From Hofstenia miamia (taxonomy: Eukaryota > Xenacoelomorpha > Acoela), in contig SCFE01000053.1 of NCBI GenBank assembly GCA_004352715.1, positions 1,133,400-1,197,399 of the forward strand: 64,000 bases of DNA, given 5' to 3'. The notes beneath the pieces were generated by a model, which did no database searches, had not been told where the DNA came from, and saw only the letters and a list, made by a program, of their open reading frames with translations. The first letter of the stretch is position 1. The number at the start of each line of letters is the position of its first letter. Shown in pieces: positions 13,816-22,972 of the stretch. Made by a program: the position numbers and the translations under genes.

Positions 13816-14412
13816 ATCTCGCGAGTTCTCACCAATCTTGTCAATGAAACTCTCTAAGCCATTTTTTAATTGTTTTGAGTTCAACTTTATTGATTTAAAA
13901 TTCTTTTTCATGTATGAATAATTTACATCCAGCTTTAGGACTTCTGCCAATTTAGGAAAATTGGTATTAGTTTCATAACATATCATTTTTATTAGTTTAA
14001 CCATTTCAGTTTTTGATTGAATGTCATTACAAAGTTTCCGACTTTTATCAATGTTAGCATAAGACTCTTTTTCATGTAACTTAATTGTTTCATTCCTTAT
14101 TTCGTCAAATGTATGATTAACAAATCCAGCCAAGAATTCAATTTTCGGTATAAGTTCCTTTTTAATCATGAGATTCTCCAGAGTTTGTATTATATTGTTG
14201 TGAGGGTATTTAATGAGACTATCTGGTTTTTTCTTTGTCATCAGAACATTGTGAATAAATTTCCTCAATGTTGTATTAAGATTTGCGAGTAAGGGTTGAT
14301 CGTCCTGAGAAGCCTTCTCAATGATTGCCTTAACTGAGTTGTAACGAGGTTGATACATGAGTAAATGAAAACAAAAATGCAAAGTAGTATAATCCGACGT
14401 TCGTTTCGGCAA
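13807..14412 (-). CDS. Unrecognised 200-codon open frame bounded by ATCT repeats
   Basis: A continuous minus-strand frame of about 200 codons with balanced, protein-like composition: helical and rich in Lys, Leu, Asn and Glu, with segments such as LTKKKPDSLIKYPHN-like and ENLMIKKELIPKIEFLAGF. I do not recognise the family. The frame runs out into (GATA)n on the minus strand at both ends, with the stop supplied by the repeat itself, and the first codon available is not an ATG. It therefore looks like a fragment of a longer coding sequence cut at both ends by the microsatellite. The next block on the same strand (14591-15388) is a LINE reverse transcriptase arranged in the same way, so this could be another piece of the same or a related retroelement, or a captured host exon. 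Confidence 0.4.
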
Positions 14413-14416
14413 AGCC

Positions 14417-14417
<1 letters not shown>

Positions 14418-14451
<34 letters not shown>

Positions 14452-14518
14452 NNNNNNNNNNNNNNNNNNNNNNNNNNNNNNNNNNNNNNNNNATATATAT
14501 ATATATATATATATATAT
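14418..14518. repeat. (ATCT)n, 41-N gap and (TA)n
   Basis: ATCT units run to 14451, Ns cover 14452-14492, and a TA tract covers 14493-14518. The gap joins two different simple repeats, so the true distance and the continuity between flanks are uncertain. Confidence 0.95.
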
Positions 14519-14590
14519 CCAAGCTTTAATTCCCGTACACAGCGCAAAGCGCTCTGTAAAAAGGAAATTGGATTTATTCAGAAATATTTG

Positions 14591-15385
14591 CTATAGGAAC
14601 TGGGGGAGAGTTCCAGAGTTAATATACTTTAAGGCTGCAGGTAGGAAAGTTTTTGAGTACCTTGTATCATGAATTTTCTCCAATATGACCTTTGTTCGTG
14701 TTTGGCTTCTTGAAAACTTTATCCTTTCATTCATTGGGTGATACTTATCAGTATACACTTTCATTGTATATTTCTTAAACATTGCATTGAAAGTTGCATT
14801 GATACACGAAATAAGTTCACACTTATTTAACTTAGCAATTTTTGCATATAGTTTAATAGGTTTTCTTAACGTCTTCCGGTTTTTGTTTGTTATTCCCGGA
14901 ACCCAAACTACAGATGCATACAAATAAATTGGTAGAATGTATGTTTTAAAAATTAACCATTTTCTTTCTGGCATTAGAAATTCTATAAAGAATTTCATGC
15001 TAAGTATGCACCTAAAAGCCTTTTTAGTGACCGCATCTACCTGTTCATTCCAAGTAATATCTTTATTTACCGTAATTCCCAAGTACTTCGTTTGATTAAC
15101 TGACGGAAACTCAAAATCACCATATTTGTTTATTTTTCTTACCTCTGACAACAATTTTGGACTTTTAATATTACGATGTGCAAAAGTTAATACTGCCGAT
15201 TTCTTTTGATTTATGATTAGATTATTATCTTTTGAGAGTCTTAATACATCACATATATTCTCCTCTGTTTGCCACACATCTTCTTCACTTTGCGACTTAG
15301 TTATTATACTAGCAATACATGTATCATCTGAATATTTCACAATGTCAGACTTTGTAGGATATGACAAAGAGTTTGTACAAATATC

Positions 15386-15388
<3 letters not shown>
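14591..15388 (-). mobile_element. Non-LTR retrotransposon, reverse transcriptase 3' half (5'-truncated)
   Basis: The minus strand is open for about 265 codons and ends in a stop at 14591-14593. It starts inside the RT palm: an ICTNSLSYP-type segment is followed by KYSDDT, the catalytic box in which Ser replaces the usual Ala of YADD. Further on are NLIINQKKS, a TKYLGITVNKDITWNEQV motif and thumb/C-terminal sequence (ILPIYLYASVVWVPG), in the order typical of Jockey/CR1-like LINEs. There are no internal stops or frameshifts, so the copy is fairly young. The endonuclease and RT fingers are missing because the 5' end is cut by (GATA)n at 15386-15442. The 3' UTR (14519-14590) has a stem-loop around 14535-14556 and runs into a TA tract. 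Confidence 0.85.
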
Positions 15389-15443
<55 letters not shown>

Positions 15444-15445
15444 AT
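15386..15445. repeat. (ATCT)n microsatellite
   Basis: About 14 ATCT units joined to a short TA run. It truncates the LINE on its left, and its TA end is the insertion site of the inverted-repeat element on its right. Confidence 0.95.
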
Positions 15446-15448
15446 ATA

Positions 15449-15777
15449 TCAAGGCGATACCTAGTAAAATGCCATAGATTCGAAAATTTTAAACCCTAAA
15501 TTTCAAAATAAATAAGGATACGTCATCTAAAAATCAAAATCAGTTTGCAATATGTTGGTTTAATTCCTAAAGGAATGCATAAATTGGAACACTCCTGCTT
15601 TTCCATAATATCCACTCTTTCATCCGGCTATGCAACAACTTTTACCCATCGTTAACTGAAAGGCCGAAAATTAGCACGTACTAAGCAATGATAAAGCATT
15701 TATGTGTGATAATGAACAGCGTAATTTACGCTGATTGGACTTATTTAAAATAATTGGCCTTTTACTAGGTATCGCCT

Positions 15778-15780
<3 letters not shown>
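15449..15780. mobile_element. MITE-like element, TA target, about 26-bp terminal inverted repeats
   Basis: TCAAGGCGATACCTAGTAAA at 15449 recurs exactly as its reverse complement ending at 15780; the match extends to about 26 bp with one mismatch. Both ends sit next to TA, inside TA microsatellites. The 332-bp interior has no coding capacity. Terminal inverted repeats, small size and TA target fit a non-autonomous Tc1/mariner-superfamily element. Insertion into a TA microsatellite hides the exact target duplication. Confidence 0.8.
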
Positions 15781-15814
<34 letters not shown>

Positions 15815-15837
15815 CAATTAGGGGCATAAACAATTTT

Positions 15838-16010
15838 TTATCAACTCGCTTCAACAGCTTAATGTATCCTTTTCAAGATGATTAACCGCTGTTTTTCCTT
15901 GGTTTTCAATATATACTTAGCTTGCTGATGTCTTTTTGTTTGTTCCTTAAAGACTGTCTAATCTCGCCGATGTATGAATAATTGCACAGTTGTAAATATT
16001 GACGACAAAT
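15838..16010 (-). mobile_element. Penelope-like element fragment: GIY-YIG endonuclease end
   Basis: On the minus strand, 15915-15986 reads CNYSYIGEIRQSLRNKQKDI, matching the YIGET..RxLxxR core of the GIY-YIG endonuclease found at the C-terminus of Penelope-like retroelements. Upstream and downstream frames are broken. It lies head-to-head with the plus-strand Penelope remnant that begins near 16224. Confidence 0.55.
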
Positions 16011-16223
16011 CAATGGGTACTTTATCTTTGTTTGCAAAGATATCTTGTGTTTAATTCGATGATAATATTACAAAAATTTATGATAATGATAAATCATTTA
16101 ACATTTTGAGTTGCATTATTTTTGATATAAGGTAACGCCCAAAATATCTTTGCTTTTTTATTATTGTATATGAATTTTGCATTAGTTACTCTGTTAATTA
16201 TGTAATATATTTATATTTTCAAA

Positions 16224-17390
16224 AAATATATTGATGACACCTTTGCAATATTTGTGGATAAAGAAAAAGCAAGTGAATTTTTTAACCAATAACATCTTTG
16301 AGATGAATGAAATAAAATTTATATTTGAGGTCGAAGACAAGAATAAAATCGTTTACTTAGACACTTAAATTGAAAATAACAAGAATTTTGAATCAAGACT
16401 TCATTTTAAGAAAACCAATAAAAAACTATGCTATACACATTTTCTTTTACATCATATTGCGATAAGAAATATAAAGTTAGCCCCATTAAGGCAATTTGTG
16501 ACAGAAAATAAAACTATCATCTAATTATAAACTGATAAAGTTTGCATTCGATTAAGGTTTTGAAATATTTTCTAAAATAGTTATCCTCATAATGAAATAA
16601 GGATGTTGTTTCAAAGATTCTACTATATCCTTCGAAATCTATTAAAGGAGTGGAGCTACAAGTTAAAGAAATTTATTAGAAATTACCATACATTCAACAC
16701 CAAGTTATAGGCTTGTCGTGGGACAGACTTTTTTTGTCCCATTCCCTTTCCTTCCCATGCCAGACTTGTCCCATCCCAGTTCGCACTACAACTCTGTTAG
16801 ATACCAATATCCAATTTATAGCACATTATCATATTTTTTAAAGATAGGAAACATATAAATGTGAATTGCTCAAAATATTGTTTTAGGCTGATAAGACTAT
16901 ATGATACAAGGTGCCGAAATATTCTGAAAAAAATTTGATAAACAATGAAAAAGCAGGTGTTTAAAACAAAGTTTCAAACATGTTTAAAACATTGCATGTT
17001 TTTTCTCCAGGCAACCCTGTATAAGCATACATTCAGAAACGACATTTAGGCAAAATTTTATCCCACGACAGGTCCCATGGGACGAGTGGACAGCTTTCCT
17101 TGTCCCATTCCTGTCTCTTATACACATGCCAAGTTACATAGCTGAAGAAAAAATTGAATATCATATCATTAATAAAAAACTTAAAAATGTTAAGATACGA
17201 CAAATATTTCAATCATACAGAACAGAATATATATTTAAGAATAAAGATGAAATTCCAGAAGAATTGTAATATATTGTACATTGGTGAAATAGTTGAACAT
17301 TTCGGAAGGAGAATAATAGAACATTTTAGTAAAACATTTAAATACAGAAATCTACCAACATCCTCACGAACTTAAAGAAAGAAATTTTAA
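16224..17390 (+). mobile_element. Penelope-like retroelement remnant (RT plus GIY-YIG), interrupted
   Basis: The plus strand from about 16224 reads KYIDDTFAIFVDKEKASEFF with the RT catalytic YIDD, then NEIKFIFEVEDKNKIVYLDT and a FKKTNKK segment matching the KPT box order of Penelope-like RTs. After the insertion at 16708-17128, the frame resumes with an SYIAEEKIEYHIINKKLK linker. At 17265 the GIY-YIG core CNILYIGEIVEHFGRRIIEH follows. Several in-frame stops and at least one frame change show the copy is dead. The order RT then GIY-YIG is diagnostic of Penelope-like elements. Confidence 0.75.
16708..17128. mobile_element. 421-bp insertion in the Penelope remnant, 8-bp target duplication
   Basis: CCAAGTTA occurs at 16700-16707 and again at 17129-17136, exactly flanking a block unlike its surroundings. 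The block carries GC-biased, repeated words (GTCGTGGGAC, TTGTCCCATTCC) near both ends, partly in inverted orientation (GTCGTGGGA near 16714 and its complement near 17063). Removing it restores the Penelope linker region. An 8-bp duplication fits a hAT-superfamily insertion, although clean terminal inverted repeats are not visible. Confidence 0.6.
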
Positions 17391-17392
17391 CA

Positions 17393-18240
17393 TCATAATA
17401 AGAACAAAGAACACCATAATAGCAGAAGCAATCATACTAAAAAAGAAGATAATAATTATATTTGAAACAAGCAAGTTAATTACATCAAACAAACTTATCT
17501 GTTTTAGTTAATGCATGTATATATATGATTTTTTAAGCATTTAGCGTAGTATTTTTGGAAAGTTTTATTTACCGTATTTTTGTATTGTGACGATTGAAAT
17601 GTATCAACAAGTGATTATAGACATATATATATATATATGCACAGCGTTTCAAAGGCTTAAAAATTTCGTCCCGAAAGCAATAAAAACAAATATGACTCTA
17701 AACTATCTACATTTAATTAAAACAAAATGTTATAACTATCTTTGTAAATGCATGTGCATGCATTTACTAAAAGGAATAGGTCAGTCACAGTCTTTTAGTA
17801 TTTTGACGGATAACCCCTGTTTTTGAGAACATCTCATATCCTCTAGATAAGTTGGTAAGCTATTGAGACTTTACTATATATATATATATATAAAGAAGGT
17901 TCAATATGACCTGTTATAAATTTTGTTACATGAATAACTTTCAAAATATTATTAAAAAATTTATCTTACTTTTCCATATTAAAGCTAAACTTATATACTT
18001 TTTAGTTTGAAGCTAATTTTCTGAAAGGGGTGTTATCCAACGGTGACCATTTTAAATAAATGGTATTTTTTCTAACTGTTATTGTCCATCTTACGTTGTG
18101 AAGAATGTGTTTACTGAAAAAATTGTTTTGTCTAATTTTAATAAATGTATATTTCTTTAATAGTATTTTCAGAACACCCAGTATATATATATATATATAT
18201 ATATATAAGTTTGTATTAATTGGACAAGAACACATCGTTT
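17393..18240. other. Intergenic, several TA tracts, no gene seen
   Basis: TA tracts occur near 17625, 17873-17892 and 18181-18207. Open frames here are short and biased. The sequence just after 17390 may be the decayed 3' tail of the Penelope remnant. Confidence 0.5.
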
Positions 18241-18244
18241 AACG

Positions 18245-19461
18245 TTTTCGACCATAATTTAGTAGTTTTCAAAAATTCTAGGATTTGTGGGAAATCGATA
18301 GAGATTTTGCAATCCACTATCATAATTAATTAATACAAATAGAGTTATCTTTAGTCTTCTGTCTATTTAGCAACATAGATTTTTCATGATCTTTTATTAG
18401 TAAGGCTTCAAATATTTTTGATGTTTGATTTTAAAATCGTTCAATTTATCCACAAATATATCCAGATGTTGATAATCGCCCCATCTGAACAGAATTCACT
18501 TGCACAAATACTGACAGGCAGAAATCGCTTATTCGTATAAGTGTGTATATAATGCAAATACTGTAAATGTTGGTAGCATTATTTCATAACTACATAAAAT
18601 GCTAATACATTGTTGATGTTTTCCTTCTATCTTTAACAGGTCACCTGTATTGAATAAAAATTTATGATCGATATAAATGTGTATGTTACTTTAGTTTTGA
18701 TGATAAAAAATATCTATTTTATCGAAGATATGTTGATGATATATTTTGAATATGTGATAATGAAGAAAGTGCCTTAAATTTAAAAATAACAAACAATTTA
18801 TTGTTTAAATTACAATTTACAATAGAAAGTATGAAACTGAATTTTTTGGATTACAAACGTAAAGTAGATGTTTACATCTGAACTATACATGAAGCCTACA
18901 AATGCTGACGTATATTCCATTTTAATCTTACTGTGATGGAAAATATAAATCTAACACTATATAATGTCATTGCAATAGATTATTGAAATTTTCATCAACT
19001 TATGAATTGATTACCTTTTATCAATTATATGAAAATCATGAAAATTAATAAATTACTAAAAAACAAAAATTGTTATACTATTTACATCAATTAATTCCTC
19101 ATCAATAGTATATTTTTATAATTGTGATGTCGGTGGAAAAACATACATTGGGAGACTATTTGACAATTCGAAAAGCGGAAATCCGACCATATTAATGGAA
19201 GTCTTGAATCAGAGGTAGTTCTTTGCGCACATTTACAATTCAATCAGGACAATATAAAAATAAATTTTGATGAAACAAATTGAAAATATCTGAAGCCCTA
19301 CTAGTTGAAGAACATAAAAAATCAATGCCAATGACAAAAGAGCATAAGATCAATCTATTAGTATTAATTATTTAATTATTATAGTATATTGTAAAATCTC
19401 TATCAATTTCCCACACATTTTATAATTTCTAAAGGCTACTAAATTATAGTCAACTGCAATT
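18245..19461 (+). mobile_element. Second Penelope-like remnant with inverted terminal repeats
   Basis: The plus strand at 18724 reads RRYVDDIF (RT catalytic box). It is followed by a KLQFTIESMKLNFLDYK-type segment and, near 19125, by a GIY-YIG-like CDVGGKTYIGRLFDNSK. Multiple stops and frameshifts are present. The element is flanked by about 75-bp imperfect inverted repeats: 18250-18325 (ATAATTTAGTAG ... GTGGGAAATCGATAGAG) and the complement of 19380-19455 (ATAATTTAGTAG ... GTGGGAAATTGATAGAG). Penelope elements are known to carry terminal repeats in direct or inverted orientation, so the two lines of evidence agree. Confidence 0.75.
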
Positions 19462-20892
19462 AAATCGTCGTTATTAATCCTGCAATAACATTATTGATAG
19501 TTTGGGAAGGAAAAAGAGCTACCATGTGCGAGCAAGGATGACACAAGGGTCACATTAATGTGGGAAGCATTCTTTCGCTAACACCTGACAGTTTACTTTG
19601 ATCTTATAATTAATTAGTTTTAAATTCAGATAACTCTGTAGTATATTCTGACAAATACACACAAAACTAAATATTAATAGTGCAATGAGAATAAATAAAT
19701 ATATTCATCATCCGCCATCTGCCAAGGAGATCTCGATTGCCTTTTGGAATAAGATGAGTAGTTGGATTGTTTTTTATCATTTTATTCTTTTTTTCAGCTG
19801 CTGATACATGTTGTCAATGAGAACTACATATGTATAGATCAAATTATTCTGACGCTAACTCGCATAGTATCAGGTTCAAATATGAACCTATGTAAAATTT
19901 TTGCCGCTACATTTGTAAAACTTCGTTTTGCATTAATGTGCCAATTTGTACAAGGAAGAAAAGTTTTTACAATAACTTTCATTCAATAAATCTTAATGAA
20001 AAAACCAACTTAGTGAGCCCATAAACATTGTATAGGACATACTGGAAAACAATATTGTTAATCAGAAATTTCAATTGAATTTTCAGAATAAAAGGAAGAA
20101 ATATACTCTAACAGAAAATTTATATAAATAAACTAACTAAATTGTGTAAGGCAATTCGAGTATCACGAAACATTGATATCTTTTAGAAAACCTTAAAACA
20201 CAACCTATCAAATCTAAAAATCCATATTTTTAGTATTTTGATTATTGTTTAGCATTTTTCATTTACCTTGATAGTATACTTGGAGACATGTCCTTATTAC
20301 TCATCCATATCAAACCTAGTAAAAGGCAAAAGCAACCAATTAAATAGCTATGAGCAAGGGCGATAAAAATTTAATATACAATTATTTTTGATTAAATATT
20401 TAAAAATTTCCAATTTAAAGAAAACTTTTTGCAATAAGTGCACTTATTCTTAAACATGGTTCTTGAACTATTGTGCCCTGCTTAAGCTTCCCTATAATAG
20501 TGTGTTCCGTTTGCTATATTATATGTAGAAGCCATATTCAAGTAGTTATATTAAATTTGTAAATTTACTTAAATGTCACCAATTTAGTTACAATATATTG
20601 GCAGACTAAAACAGGCCATATTCTTCAAAAATTGGTTCCTGTGTAATATAGATGTATTAAACACTAGATTAATACGAATGCATAAAGCTAATTCATATTA
20701 TTTCAAATGCATGTACTTAAATATTTATGTTAATTGTTATGCCATCTAGTGAACACATATGTTTATGAGTCATTGAAACCTATTCTATACAAATAATAAA
20801 TAATTGTAATTTTTTACATAACATGATCCATTATTTAACTAAAAATTAATTATTTAGTTCTAATGCACCTGTACATTGTAAGGTACAAAATC
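19462..20892. other. No recognisable gene
   Basis: AT-rich, stop-dense in all frames. The 75-codon plus-strand frame at 19762-19989 begins near a pyrimidine-AG that resembles a splice acceptor, but its translation has no recognisable motif and I do not support it as an exon. Confidence 0.5.
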
Positions 20893-21355
20893 AACCAAGT
20901 GTGCAAAATTAACAGAAATCTTAAGACTTGAATCATGTAAAAAAATTATTTTTAGTAATCAATGAATGCATTAGTCACTGTATTGTAATACTACATTTCG
21001 TCTTTTAATCTAAGTAGAAACAAAAGGTTTTTACAAAATATGTTATAAGATTATTGCAAAATTTTAAAGAATGCTTTAAAATACTAAAGTATACTTCAAA
21101 ATTCACCTTAAAAAACTTGCTAAAACCAAGTGTGCAAAATTAACAGAAATCTTAAGACTTGAATCATGTAAAAAAATTATTTTTAGTAATCAATGAATGC
21201 ATTAGTCACTGTATTGTAATACTACATTTCGTCTTTTAATCTAAGTAGAAACAAAAGGTTTTTACAAAATATGTTATAAGATTATTGCAAAATTTTAAAG
21301 AATGCTTTAAAATACTAAAGTATACTTCAAAATTCACCTTAAAAAACTTGCTAAA
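20893..21355. repeat. Perfect 231-bp tandem duplication
   Basis: The block starting AACCAAGTGTGCAAAATTAA at 20893 is repeated at offset 231 (second copy 21124-21355) with no visible differences and no Ns between copies. Flanks differ on either side. No gene is present. It may be a recent replication-slippage duplication or an assembly repeat error. Confidence 0.93.
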
Positions 21356-22340
21356 GCCACAGGTCAAGGCACCACTAATTTCTCTTAAATTATCATTGCA
21401 ATTGTGTCTAAGTTTTGACTAAAAACCTTTCCAATATTTTTCTTTAGGCTCATTACAATGTAATACTACAAAATGTAGTAAATTTACTCTAAACAAGAAA
21501 GTGTAAAGGACATTAGACTGGTCAATATTAAAGTGAAAAGCAAGTATCAAAGCCCTACCCTACCCACGAGTTTGATGACGGTTCAAATATTTGAACAATT
21601 AATCTAAAAAAAGACTCAGTTACCAGTTTGTAAAAGTAAATGCTACATTGCATCAGCATTGCTCTTTATAAAATTTTTAAAGTATTCCCAAAAATATCAT
21701 AGCAAGCATCTTTTTATCAGATACTTTGGAAAGATGTTACTGAAGGGGTCGAAAATTTTAAAGATTTTATGATATTTGTTTGTGGAATACAAACATTCTA
21801 TAGATACTTTTTTGCTAATGGAACAGAAATTTAACAGGAATATTATCAATTAATTTGAGTTTGACAGTCATTTATTGACGCAAAGAAATATCAAAAGTAC
21901 ACCAATTCATTTTTAAATTTATCATGTTTTCCCAATTCATCACAATCATCTTAGTGATGTAATCAATTTCTTATTAATAATGTCCAAATTTAAATGTAAA
22001 GTTTGGTTGAGCCTCAAGCCGTTATAACCTCGGTTAATTATTGTTAAGCTATACTGTACTTTAAATTATTTAATTTAATGAAATTTTTACATGATTGTGG
22101 AAATAGTTTCAAGTTGACCAATTAAAATCCTCATTGACATAACAAAGTTACATTCCCAATTTAGGAAAAATATTTATTTGCCATTTCTTAATATAATTTA
22201 TTATTTATGATCAACAATCGTCTCAAAAATTAGGGATTAAGTGAACATGTTTTTACTTAAGTAAGTGTGGAATCATTATACTTTGAAGATTATGCCACGG
22301 ATTCTTTTACAATCTTAAGATAGTCATTATTAATTTTAAA
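21356..22340. other. No recognisable gene
   Basis: AT-rich sequence between the tandem duplication and the 3' end of the minus-strand gene. No frame over 60 codons with protein-like composition was seen. Confidence 0.55.
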
Positions 22341-22349
22341 ACAAAAGTT

Positions 22350-22355
22350 TTTATT
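22350..22355 (-). terminator. Polyadenylation signal AATAAA of the ten-exon gene
   Basis: AATAAA on the minus strand lies about five bases past the stop codon at 22360-22362, implying a very short 3' UTR if used. Similar AT-rich matches are common in this DNA, so usage is inferred from position only. Confidence 0.5.
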
Positions 22356-22359
22356 AGTT

Positions 22360-22972
22360 TTAATTTGCAAATTTCACTTTTCTATTAAATTCTGGAACTT
22401 TAATTGGGTCATTATGTGGCGAGTCTTCTTCATCCTCAAACTCTGCTGAAATGGCTAACGGATCAGAAATTAAGTCAATTAACGACTTCACATATGTTTC
22501 TTCCATTCCTGACATGCTTTTTGTAACAGGAGACTTGCTGTTAGCATTATTGTTAAGAAATGAATTATTGATAACCAAAGACTTAGTAAGTTCTGGTTTC
22601 TGTTCTGATAAAGGAATCAGTTTCGTTACTTCAGGTGTTGGAGGAGGCACTGAAGGAATACTCTTAATATCGAGAGAATTATTCTCTTGCACTACATCAT
22701 CAGTTTTTTTGACATTTCTATAAGGAATTATTTTCGGCTTGCTTTTTGGGTTTTGAGTGGTTTTAAATGTACTTTGTGATTTATTGGGAAGATCTTCTGT
22801 AGTGGGAACACGCACTGAACATTTGACTGGTGGTGGTTTAGAAATGGGCTGTTCCTGATGTTGATCTTTGATAGTCTCAATGTGATATTCTTCAGTGTGA
22901 TGTTCGTGATTAGGCCAATAGGATGAATCAGAGTCTGATGCTGTGTTACTCGTCGACATCGCAGTGTTTTGT
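22360..22972 (-). CDS. Orphan gene exon 10 (terminal)
   Basis: Two acceptors are possible. TTGTAG at 22995 would give a frame that stops at once after exon 9, whereas AATTTTTAG at 22973 restores the frame, so I chose the latter. The exon encodes residues 383-585: Ser/Thr/Pro-rich, a stretch rich in His and Glu, several PPP runs, an acidic EFEDEED patch and the C-terminal RKVKFAN. Confidence 0.8.

Noticed and set aside
15213-15464. Plus-strand ORF antisense to the LINE
   Set aside because: It is the shadow of the RT frame and ends in an ATCT repeat translated as Ser-Ile-Tyr-Leu.
22451-22723. Plus-strand ORF over exon 10 of the orphan gene
   Set aside because: Antisense shadow of a spliced coding exon with the better composition on the minus strand.
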